Shown here: positions 26,637 through 34,607 of the stretch, piece after piece
How positions within the stretch are numbered: position 1 is the first letter of the stretch
Layout of the letters: the number at the start of each line of letters is the position of its first letter
NCBI RefSeq assembly: GCF_028747805.1
Contig: NZ_CP114887.1
Location: forward strand, 1,853,501-1,917,500
Reading direction: 5' to 3'
Source: Solibacillus daqui
Lineage (GTDB): Bacteria; Bacillota; Bacilli; Bacillales_A; Planococcaceae
Length of the DNA stretch: 64,000 nt
Position numbers and translations under genes: made by a program
Notes under the pieces: generated by a model
What the model was told of the DNA's origin: nothing
Databases searched by the model: none
Seen by the model: the letters and a program-made list of their open reading frames with translations, nothing else

Positions 26637-27155
26637 ATGAAGATATTCTTTTTGTTTTCTACAATCATATTAATACTTGCATCCTGTTCTAACAAAACAA
26701 TTAAGATTACTGATGAATTTATAGAAAACGTACCATATCCAAAATCAACCGAGATTATTTATGAGGAAAATTTTGAAAATGGGGAAATTATCTTGTATAA
26801 GGATGAAACAGGGTTTCGTATAGCTTTCAGGTCAGATAAAACAGGGGATTGGACTCATAGTAGTAATGCAGAATTAAAACCAAAAGATGAATTTGATTGG
26901 ACGATGAATAATGACCCAACCATACCAATAGCTATGTTTGCAGGAGTGATTACTACTGAGGAAATAATAAAAGTCATAGTAAAACAAAGAACATTGGAGA
27001 ATGAAGCAAAAATTATTGAGACTGAAGAGGGATTGAGATTTTGGTTTACTTCCTTTGATACCTTAGAAGAATCACATTCTGGAGAACCAGACCCATTGAA
27101 GATTGAAGCATTTGATAGTAATGGAAACTTATTGTGGAAAGATGAAGTTTTATAA
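26637..27155 (+). CDS. Lipoprotein, unknown function
   Basis: 172 residues with a short lipoprotein signal and lipobox LASC (Cys17). ATG 26637 is preceded by TAGGAGCG. The mature part is acidic and beta-rich with no recognised family. The gene ends 23 bp before the TetR frame. The 5' flank (26471-26636) shows no clear gene. Confidence 0.78.
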   Translation: MKIFFLFSTIILILASCSNKTIKITDEFIENVPYPKSTEIIYEENFENGEIILYKDETGFRIAFRSDKTGDWTHSSNAELKPKDEFDWTMNNDPTIPIAMFAGVITTEEIIKVIVKQRTLENEAKIIETEEGLRFWFTSFDTLEESHSGEPDPLKIEAFDSNGNLLWKDEVL

Positions 27156-27178
27156 TGCTAAGAACCGAAACCTAAAAT

Positions 27179-27751
27179 TTGGAACTGCGCGGGGAAAGAC
27201 GTGAAGAAATATTAAATGCTGCATTAAAGGTATTTTCAAGAAGAGCAATGGTTGCATCAAAAATCAGTGAGATAGCTAAAGAAGCCAACTTAAGTTACGG
27301 GCTAATGTACCATTATTTTAAATCAAAGGAAGAAATATTTACGCTTTTAGTCCAACGTGCTGCGGAAAGTTCTGTTCAGATTATAGAAAAGGCACGTCAT
27401 CAAGAAGGCACACCATTAGGGAAAATTAAATGGAATACAGATCAGATTCTCCAAAGTTTATCGGAGGGGAAACAAATCTTATTATTTTTAATTATGATAC
27501 AAGCTAGTACATCTGACACTATTACTGAAGAAGTGAAGCAACTTTTAACTTCAAAGGAATTCAAATCGCCATTTAGTAGCTTATTACCTCTAATCATAGA
27601 GGGACAACAGTGCAATGAAATTATTCAAGAGAATCCACTAAAACTAGCCGTCAGTTACTATGCTTTTATTCAAGGTTTTGCCATTAATAAGTTGCAGTGG
27701 GCTGAATGTCCGATTCCAGAAGCTGAATTGATCATTAAAATATTTAAATAA
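27179..27751 (+). CDS. TetR/AcrR-family regulator
   Basis: 190 residues. The N-terminal HTH (about 8-55) reads EEILNAALKVFSRRAMVASKISEIAKEANLSYGLMYHYFKSKEEIF, the TetR signature. The C-terminal about 130 residues are a helical ligand-binding domain. The start is uncertain: TTG 27179 has no Shine-Dalgarno, and the usual FA-rich turn reads SRRAMVASK, so the N-terminus may have been altered. A CAAX-protease-type gene follows after 23 bp with its own ribosome binding site and is probably co-transcribed and controlled by this repressor. Confidence 0.8.
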   Translation: MELRGERREEILNAALKVFSRRAMVASKISEIAKEANLSYGLMYHYFKSKEEIFTLLVQRAAESSVQIIEKARHQEGTPLGKIKWNTDQILQSLSEGKQILLFLIMIQASTSDTITEEVKQLLTSKEFKSPFSSLLPLIIEGQQCNEIIQENPLKLAVSYYAFIQGFAINKLQWAECPIPEAELIIKIFK

Positions 27752-27774
27752 TTTTTTAGAGAAAGAGGTATTTA

Positions 27775-28431
27775 ATGAGGATACATAATCAAAATATGAA
27801 ATTTTGGTGTTTGTTCACCTCACCATTTTTCATTATATTATTAGGCTTTTTGACAGCAACAACTTTTACCCATTTTATTGGTGAATGGGCTTGGATTCCT
27901 CTAGCGATAGTATATTGGAGTTTGCTTGGTCTTTCTATCTGGACTTTTAAAGGCAACAAAAATCTAGGTGATTGGTTTCAAAAGTCAAAGAAGGCTCCTT
28001 TTTGGGTAACAATAACAATGCTATTCGGTATGTTTCCTTTAACTATTCTTATAATGAATTACCATATGTTTAATTCAGTTTGGTTGATTTTCTATTGGCT
28101 CCTATTTGCAATAATTAATCCTTGGTTTGAGGAATACTATTGGCGAGGTGTCCTATTCGATGGCTTATTAACTAAATTCCCTAAATGGTTTGCGATTCTA
28201 TATACAACTATACTGTTTGTTATTAGCCATCCATTAATGTGGGGAGTATTTTCTTATGCAAATAAGTCTTATCATTTGTATATCTATTTATCAGTAGCTG
28301 GTATAGTGTGGTCAATTACATATCTAAAAACGAAAAGTTTGCGTTTTGTTATTTTATCTCATTTAATTGTAGATATAGGGAATTTGAGTGTTCTAACTTT
28401 CTTAAATATATACCTACCACCTTCGATGTAA
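27775..28431 (+). CDS. CPBP-family intramembrane metalloprotease
   Basis: 218 residues with about six transmembrane helices. The Abi/CAAX (CPBP) motifs are visible: EExxxR as W-FEEYYWRG (about residues 120-128), a histidine in ISHPLMWG (about 160) and SHLIVDIGN near residue 198. ATG 27775 follows AAAGAGG. Members act as Rce1-like proteases or in bacteriocin immunity. The preceding TetR gene is probably its regulator. Confidence 0.83.
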   Translation: MRIHNQNMKFWCLFTSPFFIILLGFLTATTFTHFIGEWAWIPLAIVYWSLLGLSIWTFKGNKNLGDWFQKSKKAPFWVTITMLFGMFPLTILIMNYHMFNSVWLIFYWLLFAIINPWFEEYYWRGVLFDGLLTKFPKWFAILYTTILFVISHPLMWGVFSYANKSYHLYIYLSVAGIVWSITYLKTKSLRFVILSHLIVDIGNLSVLTFLNIYLPPSM

Positions 28432-28502
28432 TAATTATTCTTTTGTTGTCAACATTATACAGTGAATGCGACTTTTTGAAGATTAAATTTGTTTATTTCA
28501 GT

Positions 28503-28560
28503 ATATGATCTTCAAGAAATGGGCGCTTTCCTGGAATAAGGAAAGTGCTTTTTCAATAAA
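28503..28560 (+). repeat. Dispersed hairpin module
   Basis: GGGCGCTTTCCTGGAATAAGGAAAGTGCTTTTTC, a hairpin with a T-run that occurs in similar form at 2341 and 26430. It could terminate the TetR-CPBP transcript. Confidence 0.65.
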
Positions 28561-28691
28561 GGGACATTTAATGGAGTAAACTTTATAGTAATTTAGATAC
28601 GATACTGAGTTTAAAAATTCTGATGATTCTTTTTTTATAACATGATAATTTTGTAGTGAAGTAAATATTGTTATAAGAGGAGATGAGATTT

Positions 28692-29147
28692 ATGAATGTC
28701 AAAATTGAAAAGATTCCAGCATATCTGATTGCTTACATAAGGCAGATTGGCCCTTATGGAATTAACAATGTGCAAACAATGGAAAAGTTAAAAGAATGGG
28801 CAAAATCTAACCACATATTTAATGACGAATCAATAATTCTTGGAATTGCTCAGGATAATCCTGAAACTACTAAACCCGAAAACTGTCGTTATGATACCTG
28901 CATAGTTGTTTCAAACGACTATTCAGTAACTGATGGCAATGTAAGAGAAGGAAATATTGCTGGAGGAAAATATGCTGTTTTTAAAATTAATCATACAGCA
29001 GAAGCAGTTCAGAAAGCGTGGATTGAAATTTTTCCAGAGTTATCAAGACAAGGATATCAATTTGATGAAGCAAGACCAATCCTCGAAAGGTATGTAGTCA
29101 AAATGGTTAATAATCATCTTTGTGAAATCTGCGTACCTATAAAATAA
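28692..29147 (+). CDS. GyrI-like small-molecule-binding protein
   Basis: 151 residues from ATG 28692, with AAGAGGAG about 9 bp upstream (an in-frame ATG at 28683 overlaps it). NVKIEKIPAYLIAYIRQIGPYG opens the SHS2/GyrI-like effector-binding domain, and GGKYAVFKINHTAEAVQKAWIEIF and FDEARPILERYV complete it. Stand-alone members (SbmC-like) bind or hydrolyse small hydrophobic toxins; others are fused to AraC or MerR DNA-binding domains, as in 44099-44953 of this window. Confidence 0.85.
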   Translation: MNVKIEKIPAYLIAYIRQIGPYGINNVQTMEKLKEWAKSNHIFNDESIILGIAQDNPETTKPENCRYDTCIVVSNDYSVTDGNVREGNIAGGKYAVFKINHTAEAVQKAWIEIFPELSRQGYQFDEARPILERYVVKMVNNHLCEICVPIK

Positions 29148-29194
29148 AAGGGTGGTTTTCCTAAGAGCTTCTAAAAGACATGCTTTGTAATGAT

Positions 29195-29317
29195 ATTCAA
29201 CTATAGGGCGCGTTTATTTAGGAATGCATCTTTTAGTTAAAGGGCCATATTGTTGAAATATAGAGTAAGATTGTAAAGTTTCTCACTTAAACTAACGGGG
29301 CAGTTTAGTTCAATAAG
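29195..29317 (+). repeat. Dispersed modules
   Basis: ATTCAACTATAGGGCGCG (variant), GGGCCATATTGTTGAA, then TTAAACTAACGGGGCAGTTTAGTTCAA directly upstream of the next gene. Confidence 0.65.
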
Positions 29318-29377
29318 CAGTAATGGAATCTGTAGATTTTAAATGGTAAAATTAATTAAAATTGGGAGGGGCATAAT

Positions 29378-29836
29378 TTGAAAATCAAAACTGATCGTTT
29401 GTTAATCGTTCCTTGTACTGCGGAAAGCTATAATGCTTTTTCTGATAAGTATGAAATGGGGCCACACATTGAAATGCATTTAGAGGAGTTAAAAAATGAT
29501 ATTAAATCTATCGGTTGGGGCGTTTGGTTTGTCATTCACTGTGACAGCAACTTAGTTATAGGAGATGTGGGTTTTAAAGGGAAACCAAACGATCAAAAGA
29601 CTGTAGAAATAGGTTATGGAATTAATTCTGATTATCAAAATAATGGTTTTGCAACAGAAGCTGTAAATGGTATTAAGGATTGGGCCCTTTCTTCCAACCA
29701 GGTTGATAAAATAGTCGCGGAGTGTGCTGAAGAGAATGTAGCGTCAATAAGAGTCCTTGAAAAGATAGGAATGAGTCGAACTTATTCTAAGGATGGCTTT
29801 ATATACTGGGAAAACCCACAAAGAGTAGATAGTTAA
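29378..29836 (+). CDS. GNAT acetyltransferase (RimJ/RimL-like)
   Basis: 152 residues from TTG 29378, with GGGAGGGG upstream. KTDRLLIVPCTAESYNAF at the N-terminus, the acetyl-CoA loop YQNNGFATEAVNGIKDWAL (about residues 86-105) and ENVASIRVLEKIGM are all typical of GNATs. The acceptor is unknown. It is flanked on both sides by repeat modules. Confidence 0.85.
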   Translation: MKIKTDRLLIVPCTAESYNAFSDKYEMGPHIEMHLEELKNDIKSIGWGVWFVIHCDSNLVIGDVGFKGKPNDQKTVEIGYGINSDYQNNGFATEAVNGIKDWALSSNQVDKIVAECAEENVASIRVLEKIGMSRTYSKDGFIYWENPQRVDS

Positions 29837-29867
29837 AGGGATTTTCTAAACTAGTATAGAATTTTTT

Positions 29868-29988
29868 GTTCCACATAAGGGCGCGATTGTTGCATACGCT
29901 TCACTTTTCTTCTTCAACTAACGGGGGCTTTACTTCAATAAGGAGTAGAGCCTTTTTTACTAACGAAGCAGTTTAGTTTAATTAGGTA
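29868..29988 (+). repeat. Dispersed modules with short terminator variant
   Basis: GGGCGCGATTGTTGCA, then TTCAACTAACGGGGGCTTTACTTCAATAAGG with an alternative centre AGGAGTAGAGCCTTTTTT, then CTAACGAAGCAGTTTAGTTTAA. The centre differs from the GCATATGC type. Confidence 0.7.
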
Positions 29989-30026
29989 TCTTTGAAGGTG
30001 ACAGATTATCAGTTGGAGGTATAAAA

Positions 30027-30284
30027 ATGGAAGCAAAAAAATTTGACATTTTAATGTTATTTCAATTTCTTTTTGCAGTTCTTGTTATATTAATTGGTAT
30101 TTACGGCAAGGTTACGGAAAACTACAACTTACTACCATTGATGTTAATACTTCTAAGTGTAACGTTATTTATAATGGGTTTACGAGAATATAAAAGAACT
30201 CAGAATTTATTGTGGGGTACTATCTGTTTATGCATTTCGTTATACATTTTTTTCGTTGCAGTTGAAGGCATTATGTTTAATTAA
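30027..30284 (+). CDS. Small membrane protein, DUF3953-like
   Basis: 85 residues from ATG 30027, preceded by TTGGAGGT. Three hydrophobic segments (about 9-27, 35-52, 60-80) with EYKRTQ between the second and third. The pattern resembles DUF3953 proteins of Bacillus, a family of unknown function; the assignment is from memory. Confidence 0.7.
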   Translation: MEAKKFDILMLFQFLFAVLVILIGIYGKVTENYNLLPLMLILLSVTLFIMGLREYKRTQNLLWGTICLCISLYIFFVAVEGIMFN

Positions 30285-30299
30285 ATTGAAGTAGTGGAG

Positions 30300-30401
30300 T
30301 AGTGTTCAACTAATGGGGGCTTTACTGGAAGAACATTGAGCTGTATTAAACAGATCTTTTTTCTTATTAAATTAACGGAGCACATAGTGCAATAAGGAAT
30401 C
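30300..30401 (+). repeat. Composite dispersed repeat, divergent
   Basis: TTCAACTAATGGGGGCTTTACTGGAAG, the centre GAGCTGTATTAAACAGATC with six T (an alternative stem), then AAATTAACGGAGCACATAG. Confidence 0.65.
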
Positions 30402-30532
30402 TTATTTTTATAACAAATTTAATTATTAGATTCGGTGAACCCTACCATAAGTAAGTGCGGTTTTATTTCAGTTCTAATCAAGATAGAAACCTAGTTATAT
30501 GGAACATGCTTAGATAATGATTACAAAAGAGC

Positions 30533-30573
30533 CACCTAAAACCCATGTTTTAAAAGGTTTTAGGTGATTTTGT
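30533..30573. terminator. Bidirectional intrinsic terminator
   Basis: CACCTAAAACC...GGTTTTAGGTG, an 11-bp stem with A/T runs on both sides. It sits between the + strand repeat and the 3' end of the minus-strand ABC-F gene. Confidence 0.8.
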
Positions 30574-30650
30574 ACTATTATTAAGTTTTCATTTATTTAA
30601 ATAAAGATTTTTAAATTAGTTAGAATGATCGTAAGTTTTAATGCATATTT

Positions 30651-32099
30651 TTACTTCTCTATTAACGATTGCTCCTTGATTTCCACAATTCGAGTTGCAA
30701 CATGTTCGACAAAATATTCATCATGTGAAACGAATATAATTGTGCCGTCGTATTCATGTATAAAGTTAGCGAGTGCTTTCCTTGTGGCGATATCTAAAAA
30801 GTTTGTTGGCTCGTCTAGCAAGAGGACATTATAGCGACCTATAAATAATTCACTTAAAAGTAAACGAATACGTTCTCCACCACTTAAAACAGAAATTTGT
30901 TTTTGTAAATCAGTATGCTTAAATTGCATATGATGTAGCACACTACGAATAAAAGTATCACTATAATCGCTTCTAGAGTTTAAAAAATGCCCAACCGTTT
31001 CATTAGGTAGGCTTTGATAAGCAAGCTGTGAAAAGATACCCATTTTCACTTTTGGTGATACATCAATGCTTTCATGTCCATCGACGATTGCTTGGAATAG
31101 TGTAGATTTTCCACTACCGTTTGGACCAATCAAGGCAATTTTATCTCGTAAACCAACATGTAACTGAGCTTGTTGTAATAGAAATTTCCCATCGATAGCT
31201 AGTGAAATATTTTGAATCATAATCGGAAATTTATTATGAAGCTCTAATGCTTTTGATTGATGGAATTGAATGGACATGGTTTCTTTAACTTGCTCGACAA
31301 CCTGTAACTGTTCAATGCGCTTTTCAATCGCTTTTGCTGCACGATGCACTGATTTTTGGCTCGTTCCCTTAGATTTTGTTTCAATCATACGGTTCGCCTT
31401 TGTATTTAATTCTTTCTTCGACTTAGTATTTGATTGTGTGATTTTTGCAGCTTTTTTCATTTTATCAGCTGAAGCCTTTTCCAGATGTGCTTTTTCATGC
31501 ATGTATTTATCGTATGCGGCATGCAGCTGCTGTATTTCAAGCTCCTTTTGTGCCTCATAATCTGAGTAATTACCGCTATAAACAGTAATTTTGCCTTCAT
31601 CAATTTCCCAAATTGTTGTGACAAGTGCATCTAGTATCGAGCGATCATGGCTAATTAAGAGAATGGCCCCGTAATAATAGTCAAATTGTGTCTGTAAAAA
31701 GCGTATGCCGTCTTTATCTAAATGGGTTGTCGGTTCATCGAGTAATATTGCTTCATAGTAATGGCTAAATGCCTGTGCGAGCTTCAGACGCGTGTGTTCA
31801 CCACCACTATAAGGATCAACCGCATGTAATTTATGCTGAAGTGCTACATCTAAATTATCTTGCACAAGTGCATGGTTCGTTTGCTCAAAATAATAAAAAT
31901 CGACATGGGTAGATACACTACCTTGCTGTGGATTTAGTTCTCCGGCTAATAGTTTTAATAATGTGCTTTTACCAGCACCATTTTTTCCAACAATACCAAT
32001 ACGGTCGAATTGATGAACGGCTAAATGTGGAATAGTTAAGATATCCTTTTCTAAAAATTGTACATTTATATTTTTAAGCTCAAAGCTAATGTTTTCCAT
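30651..32099 (-). CDS. ABC-F family ATPase, probable ribosome-protection protein
   Basis: 482 residues on the minus strand. Two ABC modules without membrane segments: Walker A GKNGAGKST (about residue 38) and GPNGSGKST (about 328), signatures SGGEHTRLK and LSGGERIRLL, and Walker B LLDEPTTHLD and LLDEPTNFLD. A lysine-rich interdomain linker (about 190-270) should reach the ribosomal P/E site. Length and layout match antibiotic-resistance ABC-F proteins (Msr/Vga/Lsa/VmlR type). ATG 32099 follows CGGAGGT. The leader of about 330 nt holds two short peptides and a terminator, so ribosome-mediated attenuation is likely. The drug class is not predictable. Confidence 0.88.
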   Translation of the reverse strand: MENISFELKNINVQFLEKDILTIPHLAVHQFDRIGIVGKNGAGKSTLLKLLAGELNPQQGSVSTHVDFYYFEQTNHALVQDNLDVALQHKLHAVDPYSGGEHTRLKLAQAFSHYYEAILLDEPTTHLDKDGIRFLQTQFDYYYGAILLISHDRSILDALVTTIWEIDEGKITVYSGNYSDYEAQKELEIQQLHAAYDKYMHEKAHLEKASADKMKKAAKITQSNTKSKKELNTKANRMIETKSKGTSQKSVHRAAKAIEKRIEQLQVVEQVKETMSIQFHQSKALELHNKFPIMIQNISLAIDGKFLLQQAQLHVGLRDKIALIGPNGSGKSTLFQAIVDGHESIDVSPKVKMGIFSQLAYQSLPNETVGHFLNSRSDYSDTFIRSVLHHMQFKHTDLQKQISVLSGGERIRLLLSELFIGRYNVLLLDEPTNFLDIATRKALANFIHEYDGTIIFVSHDEYFVEHVATRIVEIKEQSLIEK

Positions 32100-32177
32100 A
32101 TTCGCTACCTCCGAAATAGTTTATTTCGTATCGATAGCTTATCGATACGAGTGGATTAGGTAATCCAGCTCGTATTA

Positions 32178-32201
32178 TTAAAAGAATAGAAGCGTCTGCA
32201 T
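32178..32201 (-). CDS. Leader peptide MQTLLFF upstream of ABC-F gene
   Basis: Seven codons and a stop on the minus strand. A strong Shine-Dalgarno (TAGGGAGGA) stands 7-8 bp before the ATG. It lies about 80 nt before the ABC-F start, and downstream inverted repeats (TCGTATCGATAGC/GCTATCGATACGA) could hide the ABC-F ribosome binding site. Typical of antibiotic-stalled leader peptides; inferred. Confidence 0.55.
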   Translation of the reverse strand: MQTLLFF

Positions 32202-32241
32202 AGTTATAGTCCTCCCTAAAAAAAGTAAGTCTAAAACGCAA

Positions 32242-32269
32242 TAAAAAAGCAGACATTTATTATGCCTGC
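32242..32269 (-). terminator. Attenuator-like terminator in ABC-F leader
   Basis: On the minus strand GCAGGCAT-AATAA-ATGTCTGC, an 8-bp stem, is followed by six T. It lies between the two leader peptides and would stop most transcription before the ABC-F gene. Confidence 0.7.
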
Positions 32270-32384
32270 ATCGAAAAAATATAGAAATCACCCGTAAAAA
32301 AGTGATAATCTATTGTATTTCTTCGTTTACAAGGCATGACAAAAAAAGTCCCAATTTAGAGGGTATTGCTTTTTCATTGCCAGC

Positions 32385-32408
32385 TTAGCGTAAACGTAAT
32401 AAATACAT
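32385..32408 (-). CDS. Leader peptide MYLLRLR
   Basis: Seven codons and a stop on the minus strand, with AAAGAGGGA about 8 bp before the ATG, placed at the beginning of the transcript and about 120 nt before the terminator. A ribosome stalled here could favour antitermination. Confidence 0.55.
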   Translation of the reverse strand: MYLLRLR

Positions 32409-32441
32409 ATAAAAAATCCCTCTTTCCAATAAATTACTATT

Positions 32442-32471
32442 ATTATAATCTGTTTTCGGGGAAATAGTCAA
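32442..32471 (-). promoter_or_regulatory. Sigma-A-type promoter of ABC-F gene
   Basis: On the minus strand TTGACT (32466-32471), an 18-bp spacer and TATAAT (32442-32447). Transcription would begin near 32435, giving a leader of about 335 nt. Confidence 0.65.
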
Positions 32472-32647
32472 TATTAGTGGTCCTGTATCAATAGTTGCTT
32501 GTATAACGAACCAGAAATCAGCATGTTTGTATTAGTAAAAAGTCGTACTTAAACTAGGCCCGAAAAACAGTATCATAAATAAGTGTTTTTTAAGTGGAGC
32601 ATCAACCTTGTGATGAATGAAGAGTATTTAGCAATCAATAAAGTTTG

Positions 32648-32752
32648 TGAAAAAATGTTCTTAAAGAAACGGGTGCTTTAGCAAAACAAGGCTGCCTTTT
32701 GGGTAGTTTTTTCTTATTGAACTAACGGGAGTTTTGCTTAATAAGAATTAAA
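32648..32752 (+). repeat. Dispersed repeat with alternative centre
   Basis: AAACGGGTGCTTTAGCAAAAC, the centre AAGGCTGCCTTTTGGGTAG with six T, then TTGAACTAACGGGAGTTTTGC. A similar centre occurs at 45380. The stretch 32472-32814 holds no gene. Confidence 0.65.
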
Positions 32753-32814
32753 GGATTATTGTTCAACGTGGTTGAATAAGTGTTATATATACTAATCCTT
32801 TTGGAGGTACATAA

Positions 32815-33171
32815 ATGGAGTTTTATAAATTTAGTAAAGATAGTGGTAAGAAGATTTCAAAATTTAATTCAAATTTTATTATGTCTCGTGTTATTCAAAC
32901 AGATAAAGCAACTAATATAGGATATATGCACTTAGATGAAAATGGCGTTGTAGGGTACCATCAAGCAGTAGTATCTCAACTTTTGGTAATAATAACAGGA
33001 GAAGGGTATGTTCGTAATGATAAAGAAGAATATTTTAAAGTTCAGTCTGGAGATGCTGTATTTTGGGAAAAAGATGAATGGCATGAAACGAAATCAGATA
33101 AAGGATTAACTGCTATTGTAATAGAAAGTGTTGAGTTAAATCCTTCCTTATTTATGTCATTAAAGAAATAG
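32815..33171 (+). CDS. Cupin-domain protein
   Basis: 118 residues, a single cupin barrel. HQAVVSQLLVIITGEGYV (motif 1 with H50 and glutamine in place of the second histidine) and VQSGDAVFWEKDEWHET (motif 2 with the metal histidine) are visible. ATG 32815 has TTGGAGGT upstream. The function is unknown; small cupins bind metals, sugars or signals. It is a single-gene unit between repeats. Confidence 0.8.
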   Translation: MEFYKFSKDSGKKISKFNSNFIMSRVIQTDKATNIGYMHLDENGVVGYHQAVVSQLLVIITGEGYVRNDKEEYFKVQSGDAVFWEKDEWHETKSDKGLTAIVIESVELNPSLFMSLKK

Positions 33172-33177
33172 ATTTTG

Positions 33178-33260
33178 TTGAATTAACGGGGGCTTTACTT
33201 GAAGATCATTGAGTTGCTTGGCAGCTCTTTTATCTTATTGAACTAACGCAGCAGGTTAAT
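33178..33260 (+). repeat. Composite dispersed repeat with terminator
   Basis: GAATTAACGGGGGCTTTACTTGAAG, stem GAGTTGC-TT-GGCAGCTC with a T-run, TTGAACTAACGCAGCAGG. The loop differs from the usual ATAT. Confidence 0.8.
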
Positions 33261-33308
33261 AAATCAATACCTTAGAAGATTTAGAAATTATAATGGAGGT
33301 GATTAGCT

Positions 33309-33596
33309 ATGCAAAAGTGTGAGAAATGCAATGCACATTTCAGTTGGAGTGAAATCTCTAAAACCTGTTGGCGGAATTATAAACCGATTAAATGTAACGA
33401 ATGCGATACAACACATAAGATAACAGCCCCAAGCAGATTAATTTTTGTCTCTTTTACTATTCTTCCAATGCTCATCTTAGCTTATTCCCTGCCCCCTTAT
33501 AGCAATGGTCTTTTGATACTTGGCATAGCTCTTTTTCATTTTATAATTGGTTCTTTGTTGGCCCCTTTTTTTGTTACTTATAAGAAGTCTTTGTGA
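33309..33596 (+). CDS. Zinc-finger-like small membrane protein (TIGR04104-like)
   Basis: 95 residues from ATG 33309, with TGGAGGTG upstream. The N-terminus has two CxxC pairs (C4/C7 and C28/C31, with C20 between), as in the putative zinc-finger family TIGR04104. Two transmembrane helices (about 43-62 and 66-88) follow. Function unknown. It is bounded by repeat modules on both sides. Confidence 0.78.
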   Translation: MQKCEKCNAHFSWSEISKTCWRNYKPIKCNECDTTHKITAPSRLIFVSFTILPMLILAYSLPPYSNGLLILGIALFHFIIGSLLAPFFVTYKKSL

Positions 33597-33607
33597 ACTA
33601 ATGTACT

Positions 33608-33660
33608 TAAGCTAAACGGATGCTTTACTTGAAGATCATTGAGTTTCATAGTCAGCTTTT
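33608..33660 (+). repeat. Composite dispersed repeat, left part
   Basis: CTAAACGGATGCTTTACTTGAAG, then GATCATTGAGTTTCATAGTCAGC; the terminator stem is degraded. The following 180 bp show no gene. Confidence 0.65.
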
Positions 33661-33840
33661 AATATTGACAAGGAACTACACAAGCGTTTAAAAGGGAAGT
33701 GTTAATTCCTAAACGAGAATACTTAAATAAGCATACATCCATAAAATACTTTTTAAGGGAAATTAGAGTTAATCCTTTTTTAAAATCTGATTACTTTGAA
33801 GAATAGTATTATCAGAGTGATTTTACAGAAAGCAAATCTT

Positions 33841-33905
33841 TCGCTAACGGGGAGCTTTAGTACAACAAACATTTAGAAAATTTTCCCAAACAACGCTTTG
33901 GTAAT
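33841..33905 (+). repeat. Dispersed modules
   Basis: GCTAACGGGGAGCTTTAGTAC, then TCCCAAACAACGCTTTGGTAA, directly upstream of the Nudix gene. Confidence 0.6.
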
Positions 33906-33954
33906 CATTTTAATGATATAATATTTATTTAAAATTACAATTCGGAGGTCGAAA

Positions 33955-34389
33955 ATGAAAACTTTTGGAATACGTAATTATAACTTGAATTATTGGAAAA
34001 GAACTGGATCCTATGCTGTTATTCAAAATGACCAACAACAATTTTTGTGTGTTGAAGATTTGAACGGATATTTGTTTTTAGTTGGTGGGGGTATTGATGA
34101 AGATGAATCTCCTCAATCTGCGTTGTTAAGAGAGAGCATTGAGGAAACAGGTCATAAAATTCAAATCGTTGAGTTTATTGGAAAGGCTGAAAGACATTGG
34201 GTTTCTAAAAAATATCCCAATGACTCTCAACATAATATCGGATTATTATTCTTGTGTGAACTATTAGAAAAAATTGCAGAACCAATCGAAAAAGAACCTA
34301 TGCGTTGGGTGGATTTTAATGATTTAGAAGAGCATCTTTTCCACGAACATCATTTATACTTAATAAAACAGTACTTAAATATTTTATAA
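33955..34389 (+). CDS. Nudix hydrolase
   Basis: 144 residues from ATG 33955, with TCGGAGGT upstream. The Nudix box (Gx5Ex7RExxEExG) is complete in GGIDEDESPQSALLRESIEETGH (about residues 44-66). The N-terminal GIRNYNLNYWKRTGSYAVIQ is the first strand pair. Nudix enzymes hydrolyse nucleoside diphosphates linked to another moiety; the exact substrate cannot be read. A second Nudix gene is at 50475. Confidence 0.87.
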   Translation: MKTFGIRNYNLNYWKRTGSYAVIQNDQQQFLCVEDLNGYLFLVGGGIDEDESPQSALLRESIEETGHKIQIVEFIGKAERHWVSKKYPNDSQHNIGLLFLCELLEKIAEPIEKEPMRWVDFNDLEEHLFHEHHLYLIKQYLNIL

Positions 34390-34538
34390 TCAATTAATAT
34401 AGAACAAAATACATAAAACGTTCCCAAATGAAAGTTATAGCAATACACCCATTCTAGTGTGAGTGGGGGAATGAAAGATTAAAGCGGAACCGCCACTAAA
34501 ATAATGAATGCTGAAGACCCAAAAAAGATGACAAGAAG

Positions 34539-34567
34539 AAGAGCCCGCTTTGAAAGCGAGCTCTTTT
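34539..34567. terminator. Intrinsic terminator
   Basis: GAGCCCGCTTT...AAAGCGAGCTC with TTTT to the right and an A/G run to the left. It lies between converging genes. Confidence 0.65.
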
Positions 34568-34607
34568 CATTATTAGAGATGAACCTAATCTGCAATTTAA
34601 TCTGTGA

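Noticed and set aside
32300..32380. Further hairpins in the ABC-F leader (around 32290 and 32350)
   Set aside because: Stems of 3-5 bp only; they may be antiterminator parts but cannot be supported by eye.
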